Shown: positions 27,692 through 36,836, counted from the first letter of the stretch. The stretch: DNA of 64,000 nucleotides from Tenericutes bacterium HGW-Tenericutes-2 (GCA_002839095.1 PGXL01000001.1:310001-374000), one strand, 5' to 3'. Made by a program: numbers and translations. The notes: generated by a model not told the origin, from the letters alone.

Positions 27692-29057
27692 GGAGCACCA
27701 ATGTTGCTGTTTCCATATTGTCCTTTAACCATTTTTGTGCATCAGCAATTCTTTCTTCTGATTTTATGCAAAAGAATAAGTCATTTTGTTTTTCATATAA
27801 TGTACCAACAAGATCACTTGGTACCAGGATATCTTTTTCGGAAATACTTATTGATTGATATCGTTTGTCTTTCTTGTTAAGCAAAGCATCATCACCAACT
27901 TTAATGTCTTCAATAAGCTGATTGTAAAATTTCACTTTACTACTAAGGATTCTTTCTTTCTCAATTTTTTCGATTTGCTTATGGATTGCTTTATTCTCTT
28001 TTTCTTCAGCAATTAATTTTTTTATGTCATCTAGTTTAGATTGAATCTGTGAAGTAACATTTTTAATTTTCTCATACCTTTTAGAGATAGAGTATGATTT
28101 ATTTATGGTCATAGGTTTAACATCTATGTCAACTTTGATACTACAAACAAATTTGTCACTCACTTCATTTGTGAATTGATTAAAATCGGGTTTGAAAATT
28201 CGATATTCATCGACTGGTTTGTAGATAACCTCAGATACCAATTTATTCAAATCAACTGGCTGTTCTTTTCCATTAATCCATACTTTTTTATTTAACAAGG
28301 ATTTAAGAGGCACATTACTAAAACTATGTGCTAAATATATGGATTCTGATTTATTGGTTGGAACATAGTAATCTTCAAAAGGATTTAAATACATTTCTTT
28401 TTGAGTGATGCCAATCGATTCTATTCCTTTCATTATTTGGTGAGTGGTTTTTGCACTATCTTTTAATGAGTTTACCAATAATTCTAAACCCTTAAATTCT
28501 GATGTGGATTCATTGAAAGAAATGCCTTTCAAGTCATCTATATGCTTAACATTTTCAAAATCAGGTTTAATAACACTTAATCGAATTGAATTAACTAATG
28601 AAGGTTCCAAACCTTGTATAACTTCAAAGTCGGTTTTAGACCAAATAATATGGTTTATGTAGCTGAATACTTCGCTTGATACTAAAGATTTCGCTTCAAA
28701 GATATGCTCTTCATCAACAACTAAATATACCCTTGATTTGTCAGCGATAATAACTGCAAGTTTCGAATCTTCCTTTGTTGAACGAATGAACCCACTCTTC
28801 AAACCTTTCTTTGATAAACTCTGCAGTGTTTGAGCATCAACCAAAGCTATGAATTTTTTCGATGTATCATTAAGAAAATATGAGCCTTTTGAAATCAATT
28901 TGTTAAAAATAATATTTCTAGTATCAAACACAATGATACCATCGGATGTGTTATTCAAGATTTCTTCAATAGATATACTCGTGTTTTGTGGCTTAATCAA
29001 ATCAAAACCATATTTAACGATGTTATTACTATTATCAAATGTATATGTATGTTTCAT
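27681..29057 (-). CDS. Uncharacterised operon protein (possible PLD-like N-terminus)
   Basis: 458 aa. Residues 25-125 look like an alternating alpha/beta domain (GIIVFDTRNIIFNKLI..., KFIALVDAQTLQSL, AVIIADKSRVYLVVDEE), which recalls half of a phospholipase-D-like fold without the HxK catalytic pair. Residues ~330-395 are a charged coiled coil (IQSKLDDIKKLIAEEKENKAIHKQIEKIEKE). The C-terminus is alpha/beta with a W. No known family is certain. It overlaps DUF2997 and follows the next gene by three bases, so it is an integral operon member. Confidence 0.65.
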   Translation of the reverse strand: MKHTYTFDNSNNIVKYGFDLIKPQNTSISIEEILNNTSDGIIVFDTRNIIFNKLISKGSYFLNDTSKKFIALVDAQTLQSLSKKGLKSGFIRSTKEDSKLAVIIADKSRVYLVVDEEHIFEAKSLVSSEVFSYINHIIWSKTDFEVIQGLEPSLVNSIRLSVIKPDFENVKHIDDLKGISFNESTSEFKGLELLVNSLKDSAKTTHQIMKGIESIGITQKEMYLNPFEDYYVPTNKSESIYLAHSFSNVPLKSLLNKKVWINGKEQPVDLNKLVSEVIYKPVDEYRIFKPDFNQFTNEVSDKFVCSIKVDIDVKPMTINKSYSISKRYEKIKNVTSQIQSKLDDIKKLIAEEKENKAIHKQIEKIEKERILSSKVKFYNQLIEDIKVGDDALLNKKDKRYQSISISEKDILVPSDLVGTLYEKQNDLFFCIKSEERIADAQKWLKDNMETATLVLLDE

Positions 29058-29060
29058 TAT

Positions 29061-30566
29061 TTACCCCCTTACCATCTGCAATAAGTCGAATTTATCCTTT
29101 TTCAACTCTTTTGAGTCAATTTTAATAATTGAACCCATCACTGTTCCATGATCTTGACTAAAATACTGACCATATTCACAAGTCATCAAATATGAGACGA
29201 ATTTACCGTTTTTAAGAGAGAACAAGATATAGCGATCGTGGAATGATTTCAATATGTCGCTGTTCTCGACGATGTTTATGCCCATGTTTGTAACATCTGA
29301 TTCGACTTTTTGATCTTTAGTTTGAATATTGCCTTTTTGCACAATCACGATGTCTTTATAAGACTTTTTAAATGAATTCATAGCATCAATAATCTTATTA
29401 CGTTGATTTTTAACAAAAGGATAACCTAGTACAAAATAAACTTTATTAACTTCTGAAGGACTAATTTCTTGCTCAAACAATTTAAGTAGTTGATCGTAAG
29501 ATTGAGCACTTGAGAATTCATTATTTTGAATTTTAATATCAAGTAGATATTCAAGAATCGAGAGTTTATATGCGAGTGTTTTAAATTTATCATCGGACAA
29601 GTATTGTCTAAATCCATTCATTGAATAACTAAAAGAAGCAAGTTTCCTTTTTACTGATTCTTCAAAAATATCTCTTGTTAATATTTCGTTTTGGAACATT
29701 TCATCAAGTTCCATAAAACTTAAATAGTTATTTCCTTTGAGTTTGAAATATGCGTAAAGATATGCATATTCTAAGGCTTGATTCCCTTCTTTTATACTAA
29801 TAGGAATGTTTTCAATCGTAACACCATCTTTATTGAATTTAGATAACTGTCCCTTTATTAGGTCAGATTCACTAAAATCCTTGAGTGATTTGATTGTCAG
29901 GGTCACAAGATCCAAATCAAAATGTCCATAATCGTTTGTTAGCAATATTTGTTCAACCTTTGATTTGAGTTTGATGTATAAATCATCACCACATAGTAGC
30001 CATTTATCACCAAATTTGTATTTCTTATCGAGGATATCAAATTTAACCTCGCTCTTCGTTGTAGATGATTCCATGACTCTAGTAGCTCTTTGCTCACCAT
30101 ATAAATCAAGAGAATCAAAAGTTGTAAACTCGTTCGAATCATTATCGACAATAATTTGATTATGACTGATAAGTAAACGGTTTTGATATGGAGTCAATAA
30201 CCTTTTTTCATCAGATAATTTCCGTTTAATGTTTGTGATAATGGAGTAATCGCCATCGAGTAAAGCAATCTTGCTAAAATCAATCGAATAAGTTCCTTTT
30301 TCTGTTTCAGCTATCAGTGGGTGGTTAATAATTAATTGGCCTTTTGATGTGATGTTTTGATTATTATCAATATATCCACTCTCTAATAGATTCTTGAATA
30401 GAGCATTTGATATTGAGTTTGATCTAAAAATATCGATTAATTTTCTGTTTTTTTTCAGTTCAGTCAACAATCCTGCAATGTCTTTTCGTTCTCTAAAGAA
30501 GGTCAACTTGAATTTGCCCTCTATATTTGTTAATTCACTAGGTACTTGATAGTGTATTTTTGTCAT
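29061..30566 (-). CDS. Uncharacterised operon protein with PLD-like C-terminal domain
   Basis: 501 aa. An N-terminal part includes a winged-helix-like stretch (NALFKNLLESGYIDNNQNITSKGQLII). The C-terminal ~120 residues have the pattern of a single PLD-like/MIT-C type domain: NKVYFVLGYPF..., KDIVIVQKGN, then FHDRYILFSLKNG with the HDR motif, then a glycine-rich strand. A second HKD is not seen, so hydrolase activity would need a dimer or may be absent. Adjacent to the helicase gene (4-base gap). Proteins with this HDRY motif are common in defence loci, where the domain often recognises a ligand. Confidence 0.6.
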   Translation of the reverse strand: MTKIHYQVPSELTNIEGKFKLTFFRERKDIAGLLTELKKNRKLIDIFRSNSISNALFKNLLESGYIDNNQNITSKGQLIINHPLIAETEKGTYSIDFSKIALLDGDYSIITNIKRKLSDEKRLLTPYQNRLLISHNQIIVDNDSNEFTTFDSLDLYGEQRATRVMESSTTKSEVKFDILDKKYKFGDKWLLCGDDLYIKLKSKVEQILLTNDYGHFDLDLVTLTIKSLKDFSESDLIKGQLSKFNKDGVTIENIPISIKEGNQALEYAYLYAYFKLKGNNYLSFMELDEMFQNEILTRDIFEESVKRKLASFSYSMNGFRQYLSDDKFKTLAYKLSILEYLLDIKIQNNEFSSAQSYDQLLKLFEQEISPSEVNKVYFVLGYPFVKNQRNKIIDAMNSFKKSYKDIVIVQKGNIQTKDQKVESDVTNMGINIVENSDILKSFHDRYILFSLKNGKFVSYLMTCEYGQYFSQDHGTVMGSIIKIDSKELKKDKFDLLQMVRG

Positions 30567-30570
30567 TCTT

Positions 30571-33558
30571 TTAATTGACCTCCTTGAAAATGTTCTTTAG
30601 TAATTCTGAATAATTTTGATCTTGGAAAAACTTCTTGTTACCAAAAATGATGAGTTTATCTTTAGCTCTAGTAATAGCGACATTCATTCTGTTTACGGAA
30701 TCTAAGAATCCAACGCGATAATTTTGAACCATTGACAGATATACAATATCTGCTTCTTGTCCTTGAAATTTATCTACCGTATTCAGAGATACTTCAATAC
30801 CATTCTTTTTAAAGCTGTACTTACTGTTTGAACTAAAATATTTTTGTAATAGTTGTCTTAAATAATAAACCTGACCATTATAAAATGTCAAAATTGCAAT
30901 CTTTGTACCTTTATTAGGACTGCTTTTGAAATATAAATCTAATTCTTGAACAATTGCATTTGCTTCTTCTTCGTTTTTATTTCTCTCAATGTTTTCACAT
31001 ACAACATTGCGAATTTCAAATCTTGGTTTATTGTTAATATACTGGAAAGAGGCATATGTTCTTGTGTCATCTTTTAATGCACGATCATCATAGATAAACT
31101 TTCTTGGAATTCTAGAGATGTCTTCATGCATACGATACTGATATTCGAGGGTCAAAAACCTATTTTGTTTATCTTCTTCTGTTAAACCAGAATTTAGGAT
31201 GGTTTTTTTAGGATTAGTACTTCGCTTTTTAATACCGTTTTGAAGCAGCATGATAATCGAGGGTAGAGATATTTCTTCAAGCATCGCAATTGTCTCTTCA
31301 TAGTCTTTCTTCATCTCTAAAGGTAAGTACTTTGTGATATTATTAATATACTTTTCATAACCAATCTTTTTCTTTGGATCATTATTAGTTAATTCATACA
31401 TTCTAATTAACCTCCAGATAATTTCGTCCTCGAGGTTTTTTGAATAGCTATCAAATAAATCATATACTGCTTTTTGCCTACTATAGTTGTCAATTCTGTG
31501 GTGTAAAACTTTGTAATCCTCGAAATAGTTAATGCTCGTTAGATTGTTATTATCACCAATCACTTTGTAGTTGGTTGATAAATAGTTTAGAGAGGTTTTT
31601 AGTAGGGATTCTTCAGCAATAATAATATGATTATTTGAACTTAACGCTGCTAGTTCAAATGACTTATGTTCTATTTCATCATGTGTGATTGAGAAAATAT
31701 TGTTTAGTTTTTTGTTTGTTATGGCGATGAGCCCTTCTTTATCTTTATCATCAATAAATGAATCGATATATCTTATGCTTGAGTTTGACATGATAAAGAC
31801 ATTATTTTTCATTTGATCCTTTTGGCTTTCTAGCATAATCAGAAAATATATAGCTCTTCTATTTTCTTTGCTATTTAAAGGTTTTGAAGTGATTAATGTC
31901 GGTGTCAAATCGTTTCTTTCAACATATGGCGCTAATTGTTTTACGTCGCCAACAATGACCCATTTTTTGGCGAATATGGCAGGCACTAAGAATTCATTGA
32001 ATGTTGTCTTCGATGCCTCATCAATAATCATATAATCAAACATAGGTTCAATACTTTGCGCATCGTTATCTCGATCCAAAGCTTCTTTAAATTTAGGATA
32101 CCTTAAAATGCCAATAGTGGTACCACACACTAAGTTAAATGAATCTTCTACTATTAAACGATATTTTTCTTCTACACCCCGCATAACATTTTCGTAGCAG
32201 TACTTTTGCACTTCAGGAACATATACGTTATTTTCATCACCAATTCTCACTGGATTGATATACTTTAGAATATTTTCATTATCTGGATGTCTAATAATCT
32301 TTTCTAAGACATTATCAATTGCAACATGTGTTGATGCACATAACAGAATCTTTTTGCCTTCTTTAAGAACCTGGTAAATAAATTCTAATATCGCAGTTGT
32401 TTTTCCGCTACCCGGAGGACCTTCTAAAATCATCATATCTGGTGTAGATAAGGCTTTAGAAACAAATTCTCTTTGAATGCTATTGCCTTTAAGAGAGTCT
32501 TTAGTCAACACTTTAAATGCTTGATTATCAATCAATTTATAACTCTTAAAACTGTCTAAATAGCTTTTCTCAATATCATCACTTAATAATAATAATGGAC
32601 GATGAAATTCACTAGGGCGATTTACTAAAATATCAATTGCATTTTTTTGACATCTTAATTGGTATCTATTAGTAGAAACATATATTTTACCTTCATTCTT
32701 AAATAATTCAGGCTTATCTGTTTGAATCACTAAATGACCATATTCTTTCACTTTATCTTTGACATCAAACGTTTGCTTTTTATTACCTTCTAAATAAATA
32801 CTTTCAACATCTTCATTAAAGAAGACATCATAGACTGATAACTCTGATTTATCATCATCTTCGAGTTCAAGAGTAACTCTATTTTTCGCTTGATTATTGT
32901 CGGCTTTATTCAATGAATAGGTAATAAATGCATGTGTAGAGTCTTCGCATTGATTATCTTTAAACTCTTCAATCCAAACTTTATTATTAATTACATTGAT
33001 GGTCTTTCCATCATAATCTACTGAAGAGGATACCCATTGATTTAGAACTATTTTAATATTCGAATCTTTGTTAATTAGAATTTGAAAATCTGTTTGCTCA
33101 AATTTGAAGAAGAACTTATTACTCTCTTTAATAACTTTAATCTCTGAATTATTAATCCAAACAGAATCTACTCTTATATCATTCACAGTCATGCCATATT
33201 CTTTTAAAGTATCAATTTTAGTTTGATCAGATTCGTATTTACCATTAATTATCTTAGTAGTGACTGTGAATGAAAACCATTTGTTATTTAAAAAATATTC
33301 TTTGTTCTTGTCGACTCGTTTGAATCTTGCACAAACACTTTCTTTTTTATCTGCAGTGTCATACGCCTTTTGAATATAGTTCTTAAATGCACCGTAATCT
33401 GTTTCAACTTTACGCTCAATATTCATATAATTTCTCATAAGTTGAGTAGTATCAGCTTGTTCATTTAAATGATAGATTGAGTCATAACATAAATCCTTAA
33501 TTTTCCATCTAGCTAATCTCTTATTACTATCGTACTGTTTAGTATTTTGTTGTTCCAC
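30571..33558 (-). CDS. Upf1-like superfamily 1 helicase
   Basis: 995 aa. The N-terminal ~370 residues are not recognised. The helicase core shows Walker A GPPGSGKT near 382, motif Ia CASTHVAIDNV, motif II IIDEASKTT near 513, motif III VGDVKQLAPYV, and C-terminal motifs V/VI NTVDKFQGQEADIVYLS and MNVAITRAKDKLIIFG near 960. This is the AAA_11/AAA_12 (Upf1/Dna2-like) group, which unwinds or translocates on RNA or DNA. There is a ~200-residue insertion between the two RecA lobes. It shares one base with the Ycf46-like gene upstream, so the two are made together. Confidence 0.9.
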   Translation of the reverse strand: MEQQNTKQYDSNKRLARWKIKDLCYDSIYHLNEQADTTQLMRNYMNIERKVETDYGAFKNYIQKAYDTADKKESVCARFKRVDKNKEYFLNNKWFSFTVTTKIINGKYESDQTKIDTLKEYGMTVNDIRVDSVWINNSEIKVIKESNKFFFKFEQTDFQILINKDSNIKIVLNQWVSSSVDYDGKTINVINNKVWIEEFKDNQCEDSTHAFITYSLNKADNNQAKNRVTLELEDDDKSELSVYDVFFNEDVESIYLEGNKKQTFDVKDKVKEYGHLVIQTDKPELFKNEGKIYVSTNRYQLRCQKNAIDILVNRPSEFHRPLLLLSDDIEKSYLDSFKSYKLIDNQAFKVLTKDSLKGNSIQREFVSKALSTPDMMILEGPPGSGKTTAILEFIYQVLKEGKKILLCASTHVAIDNVLEKIIRHPDNENILKYINPVRIGDENNVYVPEVQKYCYENVMRGVEEKYRLIVEDSFNLVCGTTIGILRYPKFKEALDRDNDAQSIEPMFDYMIIDEASKTTFNEFLVPAIFAKKWVIVGDVKQLAPYVERNDLTPTLITSKPLNSKENRRAIYFLIMLESQKDQMKNNVFIMSNSSIRYIDSFIDDKDKEGLIAITNKKLNNIFSITHDEIEHKSFELAALSSNNHIIIAEESLLKTSLNYLSTNYKVIGDNNNLTSINYFEDYKVLHHRIDNYSRQKAVYDLFDSYSKNLEDEIIWRLIRMYELTNNDPKKKIGYEKYINNITKYLPLEMKKDYEETIAMLEEISLPSIIMLLQNGIKKRSTNPKKTILNSGLTEEDKQNRFLTLEYQYRMHEDISRIPRKFIYDDRALKDDTRTYASFQYINNKPRFEIRNVVCENIERNKNEEEANAIVQELDLYFKSSPNKGTKIAILTFYNGQVYYLRQLLQKYFSSNSKYSFKKNGIEVSLNTVDKFQGQEADIVYLSMVQNYRVGFLDSVNRMNVAITRAKDKLIIFGNKKFFQDQNYSELLKNIFKEVN

Positions 33559-35120
33559 TAATTATCCCCCTCGAGTAAAGGATTGTAACTCTCACTCTTT
33601 AAACGAACTACCTTATCGGTTCCTTCTATGTTTTCTGTATACTCATCACCAGCTAATCTTGCTCTATTTTTAGCCCATGATCGTAGTGATGCTATCTTCT
33701 CTGCCATTACAGTTGATAAAGGTGTTAGTTTGATTCTTTCTTTGATAATATCCTCTGTGATCAATTCACGTTGATTTGAAAACGATTCAAATAAAGCATC
33801 TGCTACTACCGAGTAAATTTCAGAACCTGTTAAACCGTTCGATTTTTCAGCCAATAAATCTAAATTAAACTTCGATGCATCTCTTCTTTTGCCATTTATA
33901 TGAATTTTAAATATTTCTTTTCTTTCATTATAACTTGGTAAATCCACAAAGAAGATTTCATCAAATCGACCTTTTCTAAGTAATTCAGGTGGAAGATTTT
34001 CTATGTTATTGGCTGTTGCTACAACAAATACAGGCTCCGTTTTTTCTTGCATCCAAGTTAACAAACTTCCAAATACTCTCGATGCTGTTCCCCCATCCGT
34101 TCTATCACTACTGCCTAAACCAGATAATCCTTTTTCTATTTCATCAATCCATAATACACATGGAGAAATCGTTGTTGCAATATCAAGTGCTCTTCTCATG
34201 TTGGATTCACTTTGTCCAACGATGCCTCCAAATACTTTTCCTAAATCGAAACGGAGCAGAGGGAATTTCCATGTATTTGCAATAGATTTAGCAGTTAATG
34301 ATTTCCCAGTTCCGGGGAGACCTAGCAATAATACGCCTTTAGGTGTATCAATACCGTATTCTCGTGCTTTTTCACTAAATGAGTTAGCTCTTATGTGTAA
34401 CCATTTCTTTAAGTTTTGCAAACCACCAACATCCTTAAGGGATTCATTTGCACGATAATATTCAAGAAGACCATCTTTTCTTATGATGTGTTCTTTTTCT
34501 GAAATTAAATAATCAATGATACTGTTGTCAAGTTTCCCATATTTTTCAACAGCTTTATTGAATGCTAGATTGATTTCAGTAGTTGTCAATCCCAATACAC
34601 TGGATAATAACTCATCTGTCAGTTCATAATCTTTAGAAACTAGATTTGCATTGATTATAACACTCTCGGCAATCTTTCTTATAAATCCCTTATTTGGAAG
34701 AGGCATATAAAGCACAACAATCTCTTTTGATAACGCACTTGGTAATGTCATTTCACTGGTTTCAATAATTAGTGTTTTTTGAATTGTTCTTTTCATTTTA
34801 CATATTTCAAACAACAAGTTAACAACATCGGGGCTGTTCAAATAAAAGTTAAAATTTTCAAGGATTAAAAAGCCTGACTCGTTGTCTTCTTTAAATGTCT
34901 TAAGCAGTTGAAGTGGATCTAGTACCGGTTGTACATTACCATCTTGATCAACAACACCCACACTTCGATTCCATCTTTTCCATTTTGTCATTTCAGAAAT
35001 AGCAATACGATTCACTGTGCTTTGAAGTCTTTGCCACTCAGTTGTAACAACTTCAATAATTGGAGTTTTACATTTTAATAACAACTCTAATTCATTTTCA
35101 AATTCTTTTACCTTATCCAT
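33558..35120 (-). CDS. Ycf46-type AAA+ ATPase
   Basis: 520 aa. Residues 1-230 form the N-domain typical of Ycf46 (start with ELELLLKCKTPIIEVVTTEW, meant for a RecA-like degenerate lobe). The AAA+ core has Walker A GLPGTGKS near 268, the Ycf46 hallmark segment WKFPLLRFDLGKVFGGIVGQSES, Walker B CVLWIDEIEKG near 325, and sensor/arginine finger VVATANNIENLPPELLRKGRFDE. Length and order match cyanobacterial and plastid Ycf46. In Synechocystis the family has been tied to CO2-utilisation control, but here it sits with helicase and radical-SAM genes. It is the first large gene of the module and probably remodels a partner protein complex. Confidence 0.9.
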   Translation of the reverse strand: MDKVKEFENELELLLKCKTPIIEVVTTEWQRLQSTVNRIAISEMTKWKRWNRSVGVVDQDGNVQPVLDPLQLLKTFKEDNESGFLILENFNFYLNSPDVVNLLFEICKMKRTIQKTLIIETSEMTLPSALSKEIVVLYMPLPNKGFIRKIAESVIINANLVSKDYELTDELLSSVLGLTTTEINLAFNKAVEKYGKLDNSIIDYLISEKEHIIRKDGLLEYYRANESLKDVGGLQNLKKWLHIRANSFSEKAREYGIDTPKGVLLLGLPGTGKSLTAKSIANTWKFPLLRFDLGKVFGGIVGQSESNMRRALDIATTISPCVLWIDEIEKGLSGLGSSDRTDGGTASRVFGSLLTWMQEKTEPVFVVATANNIENLPPELLRKGRFDEIFFVDLPSYNERKEIFKIHINGKRRDASKFNLDLLAEKSNGLTGSEIYSVVADALFESFSNQRELITEDIIKERIKLTPLSTVMAEKIASLRSWAKNRARLAGDEYTENIEGTDKVVRLKSESYNPLLEGDN

Positions 35121-35160
35121 TTTATAGCCCCCTATTATTTAATTTAAGTTCCGATTAGGA

Positions 35161-35192
35161 AGACAGCCTTCTAATTTCTCAGAAGGCTGTCT
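35161..35192. terminator. Perfect hairpin between HTH gene and the ATPase gene
   Basis: AGACAGCCTTCT is exactly inverted at 35181-35192, giving a 12-base-pair stem with an 8-base loop. It contains the stop of the HTH gene (35171). The T-tract after it on the minus strand is weak, so it may partly terminate and lower expression of the downstream operon. Confidence 0.6.
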
Positions 35193-35416
35193 AGTGTACA
35201 ATTAAGCATTTCAGCAAGTTGAACAGCTTTAGCTAATGAGGGTTGTTTTGTCCCTGATTGCCAATAGTTCACCATTCTTAGAGTTACCCCTAATTTCCAT
35301 GCAATGTAGTCGCGAGTCATGCTCGGTTCCTCTTTAATTGCATTTTCTATGGCATTGAATATGGCTAATCCAATGTCTGCTTTTGAACTTAACTGTTTTT
35401 TGTTGTTTGTCTGCAT
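35171..35416 (-). CDS. Small HTH regulator (XRE-like)
   Basis: 81 aa from ATG 35416, chosen because GGAGGA lies eight bases upstream; a longer frame from 35458 lacks a site. Residues 25-78 form a helix-turn-helix: MTRDYIAWKLGVTLRMVNYWQSGTKQPSLAKAVQLAEMLN. This is the form of a Cro/CI-type DNA-binding protein. Its place just before the Ycf46-like gene suggests it controls this operon. Confidence 0.8.
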   Translation of the reverse strand: MQTNNKKQLSSKADIGLAIFNAIENAIKEEPSMTRDYIAWKLGVTLRMVNYWQSGTKQPSLAKAVQLAEMLNCTLDSLLRN

Positions 35417-35521
35417 GATCTTTCCTCCTACGAAAGATTCATATTTTAGATTAACCACACAGTAACAACACCATTATTTTACCACTAGATAGTCTTTATT
35501 TTTACTTCAATTTTAATGCTT

Positions 35522-35731
35522 CTATAATTTTTTGAACAAAAAGTCTTCTAACTTTATATTAAAGTGTTCACAAATTCTTACAACACCCATTACAGAATGA
35601 TAATTATTTGGAAGTTCTAATAATACCAACAACTCTGTAATCCTTAAATGATTAAGTCTACATAATGTTTGCAAATTTGTCTTTATATTATAGTTAGCTG
35701 ATTTTCTTGTCTCCATATCATACACATTCAC
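35522..35731 (-). CDS. Small HTH-like protein
   Basis: 69 aa. The sequence NIKTNLQTLCRLNHLRITELLVLLELPNNYHSVMGVVRICEHFNIKLEDFLF has the length and spacing of an XRE helix-turn-helix ending in the usual F.I.LEDFL segment. The GTG at 35731 or the ATG at 35716 could be the start; neither has a strong ribosome site. It lies between the unknown gene upstream and the HTH gene downstream. Confidence 0.6.
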   Translation of the reverse strand: MNVYDMETRKSANYNIKTNLQTLCRLNHLRITELLVLLELPNNYHSVMGVVRICEHFNIKLEDFLFKKL

Positions 35732-35738
35732 TTTCTAT

Positions 35739-36182
35739 TTATGCGCTAAGGTTTTTATAGATATTCCTTCCATATTGGTGTCCTAGCGATTCCATAATGG
35801 CTTTCATTTTTTTGAGTTTAAATATTTTTACTGATTCATCTCTAAGTTTGATAAACTCATTTCTATTTGATTTGATATCTTTCCATTGATGATAGTTTGG
35901 TTCGTCTTCGAGTCTCTCTTCAAATAATTGTAATCGAGTTCTTGTCTTATTATTCCAGTATTCATCACTGTAGGTTTTTGATTGTTCAACTTCGTATTCT
36001 TCAAATGTTGTTTCTATCGGGGATTCAAGACACCAATCTTTATGATCTCTTTTTACACCACCATGATTTTTTGCTCTCTTGATTGCTTCATCCATGTCTT
36101 GTGCTTTAATTGGTAATGTCATTGGTAAATATTTACTTCTTCCCACGTGACCCATTTTGACTTTGATTAAGTAGTATTTCAT
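35739..36182 (-). CDS. Uncharacterised small basic protein
   Basis: 147 aa. The start MKYYLIKVKMGHVGRSKYLPMTLPIKAQDMDEAIKRAKN has the look of a short alpha/beta domain with a GHVGR turn; the rest is charged and helical. No family is certain. It is the first gene of the leader cluster, with an AGAGAGG ribosome site, behind the repeat-rich control region at 36370-36480. Confidence 0.6.
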   Translation of the reverse strand: MKYYLIKVKMGHVGRSKYLPMTLPIKAQDMDEAIKRAKNHGGVKRDHKDWCLESPIETTFEEYEVEQSKTYSDEYWNNKTRTRLQLFEERLEDEPNYHQWKDIKSNRNEFIKLRDESVKIFKLKKMKAIMESLGHQYGRNIYKNLSA

Positions 36183-36369
36183 AATTTTTTACCTCTCTTT
36201 TTTGTTCTACACTTTCATTAAAACATAAAAATCTAGATGTGAAACATTGGCTATATGAACTATTGGTTCCAATCACATTTATGGTTATTTTTTGATATTG
36301 TGTCTCTTGTTTTTTTAAATAATTCTAAAGGGGTTTACTACATAGGAGTAGAAGATGAAAATTTTGTAG

Positions 36370-36480
36370 CTCAATAAAATCTACATATGGTTTTATTGAG
36401 ATATAACTTGATATTTATTCAATACAACTTGATAAAAATCAATTCATCTAGATGATCAAGTAAATTGATATTTTTTCAAT
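36370..36480. promoter_or_regulatory. Repeat-rich operator-like region
   Basis: The 315-base gap 36183-36497 contains: a 10-base-pair perfect inverted repeat (CTCAATAAAA 36370-36379 with TTTTATTGAG 36391-36400); two near-identical copies of TTGATATTTATTCAAT (36409-36424 and 36465-36480); the palindrome-like TTGATAAAAATCAA (36429-36442); and the perfect 12-mer TCATCTAGATGA (36444-36455). Such a cluster ahead of HTH genes suggests binding sites for autoregulation. Confidence 0.5.
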
Positions 36481-36497
36481 ATGTTACGTCTTTTATC

Positions 36498-36722
36498 TCA
36501 ATCTCTATATGGTTTATATACGTAATTGAGTAATAGATTGTGTAAAGGATGAAAAACTTCAAATTGATCATCAAATAATACAGTTGAAATTATTGCTTCT
36601 GCTTCAATTTTCTTTTTTTTCGCTATCATTGAATTGAATCCACCAATAGTATCAGACTCTAATCCATTCAAAGAACCACTTCTGTCCAATATAAATACAA
36701 TCTCTATTAATCCTTTTTTCAT
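36498..36722 (-). pseudogene. 5' fragment of a vWA-domain gene
   Basis: 74 codons. It begins with an intact first strand and MIDAS motif (IVFILDRSGS, residues 8-17) and continues to FDDQFEVFH, the same family as the gene at 25784-26380. It then breaks off into unrelated residues and a stop. A strong ribosome site (GAGAGGG) precedes the ATG. It supplies exactly the part the other copy lacks. Confidence 0.7.
36556..36684. repeat. vWA direct repeat, right copy
   Basis: Matches 26265-26393 (see there). Lies inside the vWA 5' fragment, in the same orientation. Confidence 0.75.
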
Positions 36723-36801
36723 TTTCTTTCCCTCTCTTTTCTTTCATGCCCTAAGAATAACAGTTGTTAGATTTCATTTTGTCGCATGACATGAGACAAA
36801 T

Positions 36802-36836
36802 AAAAAAAGGAAACCTGAGATAAACTCATTTTTCCT
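36802..36836 (-). terminator. Terminator of the DISARM-like operon
   Basis: AGGAAA..TGAG pairs with CTCA..TTTCCT around a short loop, followed by seven T on the minus strand, 105 bases past the methylase stop. Confidence 0.8.

Noticed and set aside
25784-36722. BREX or Zorya assignment of the AAA+/vWA/helicase module
   Set aside because: No PglZ, BrxC or BrxX, and no ZorA/ZorB motor proteins; the AAA+ is of Ycf46 type and the helicase of Upf1 type.
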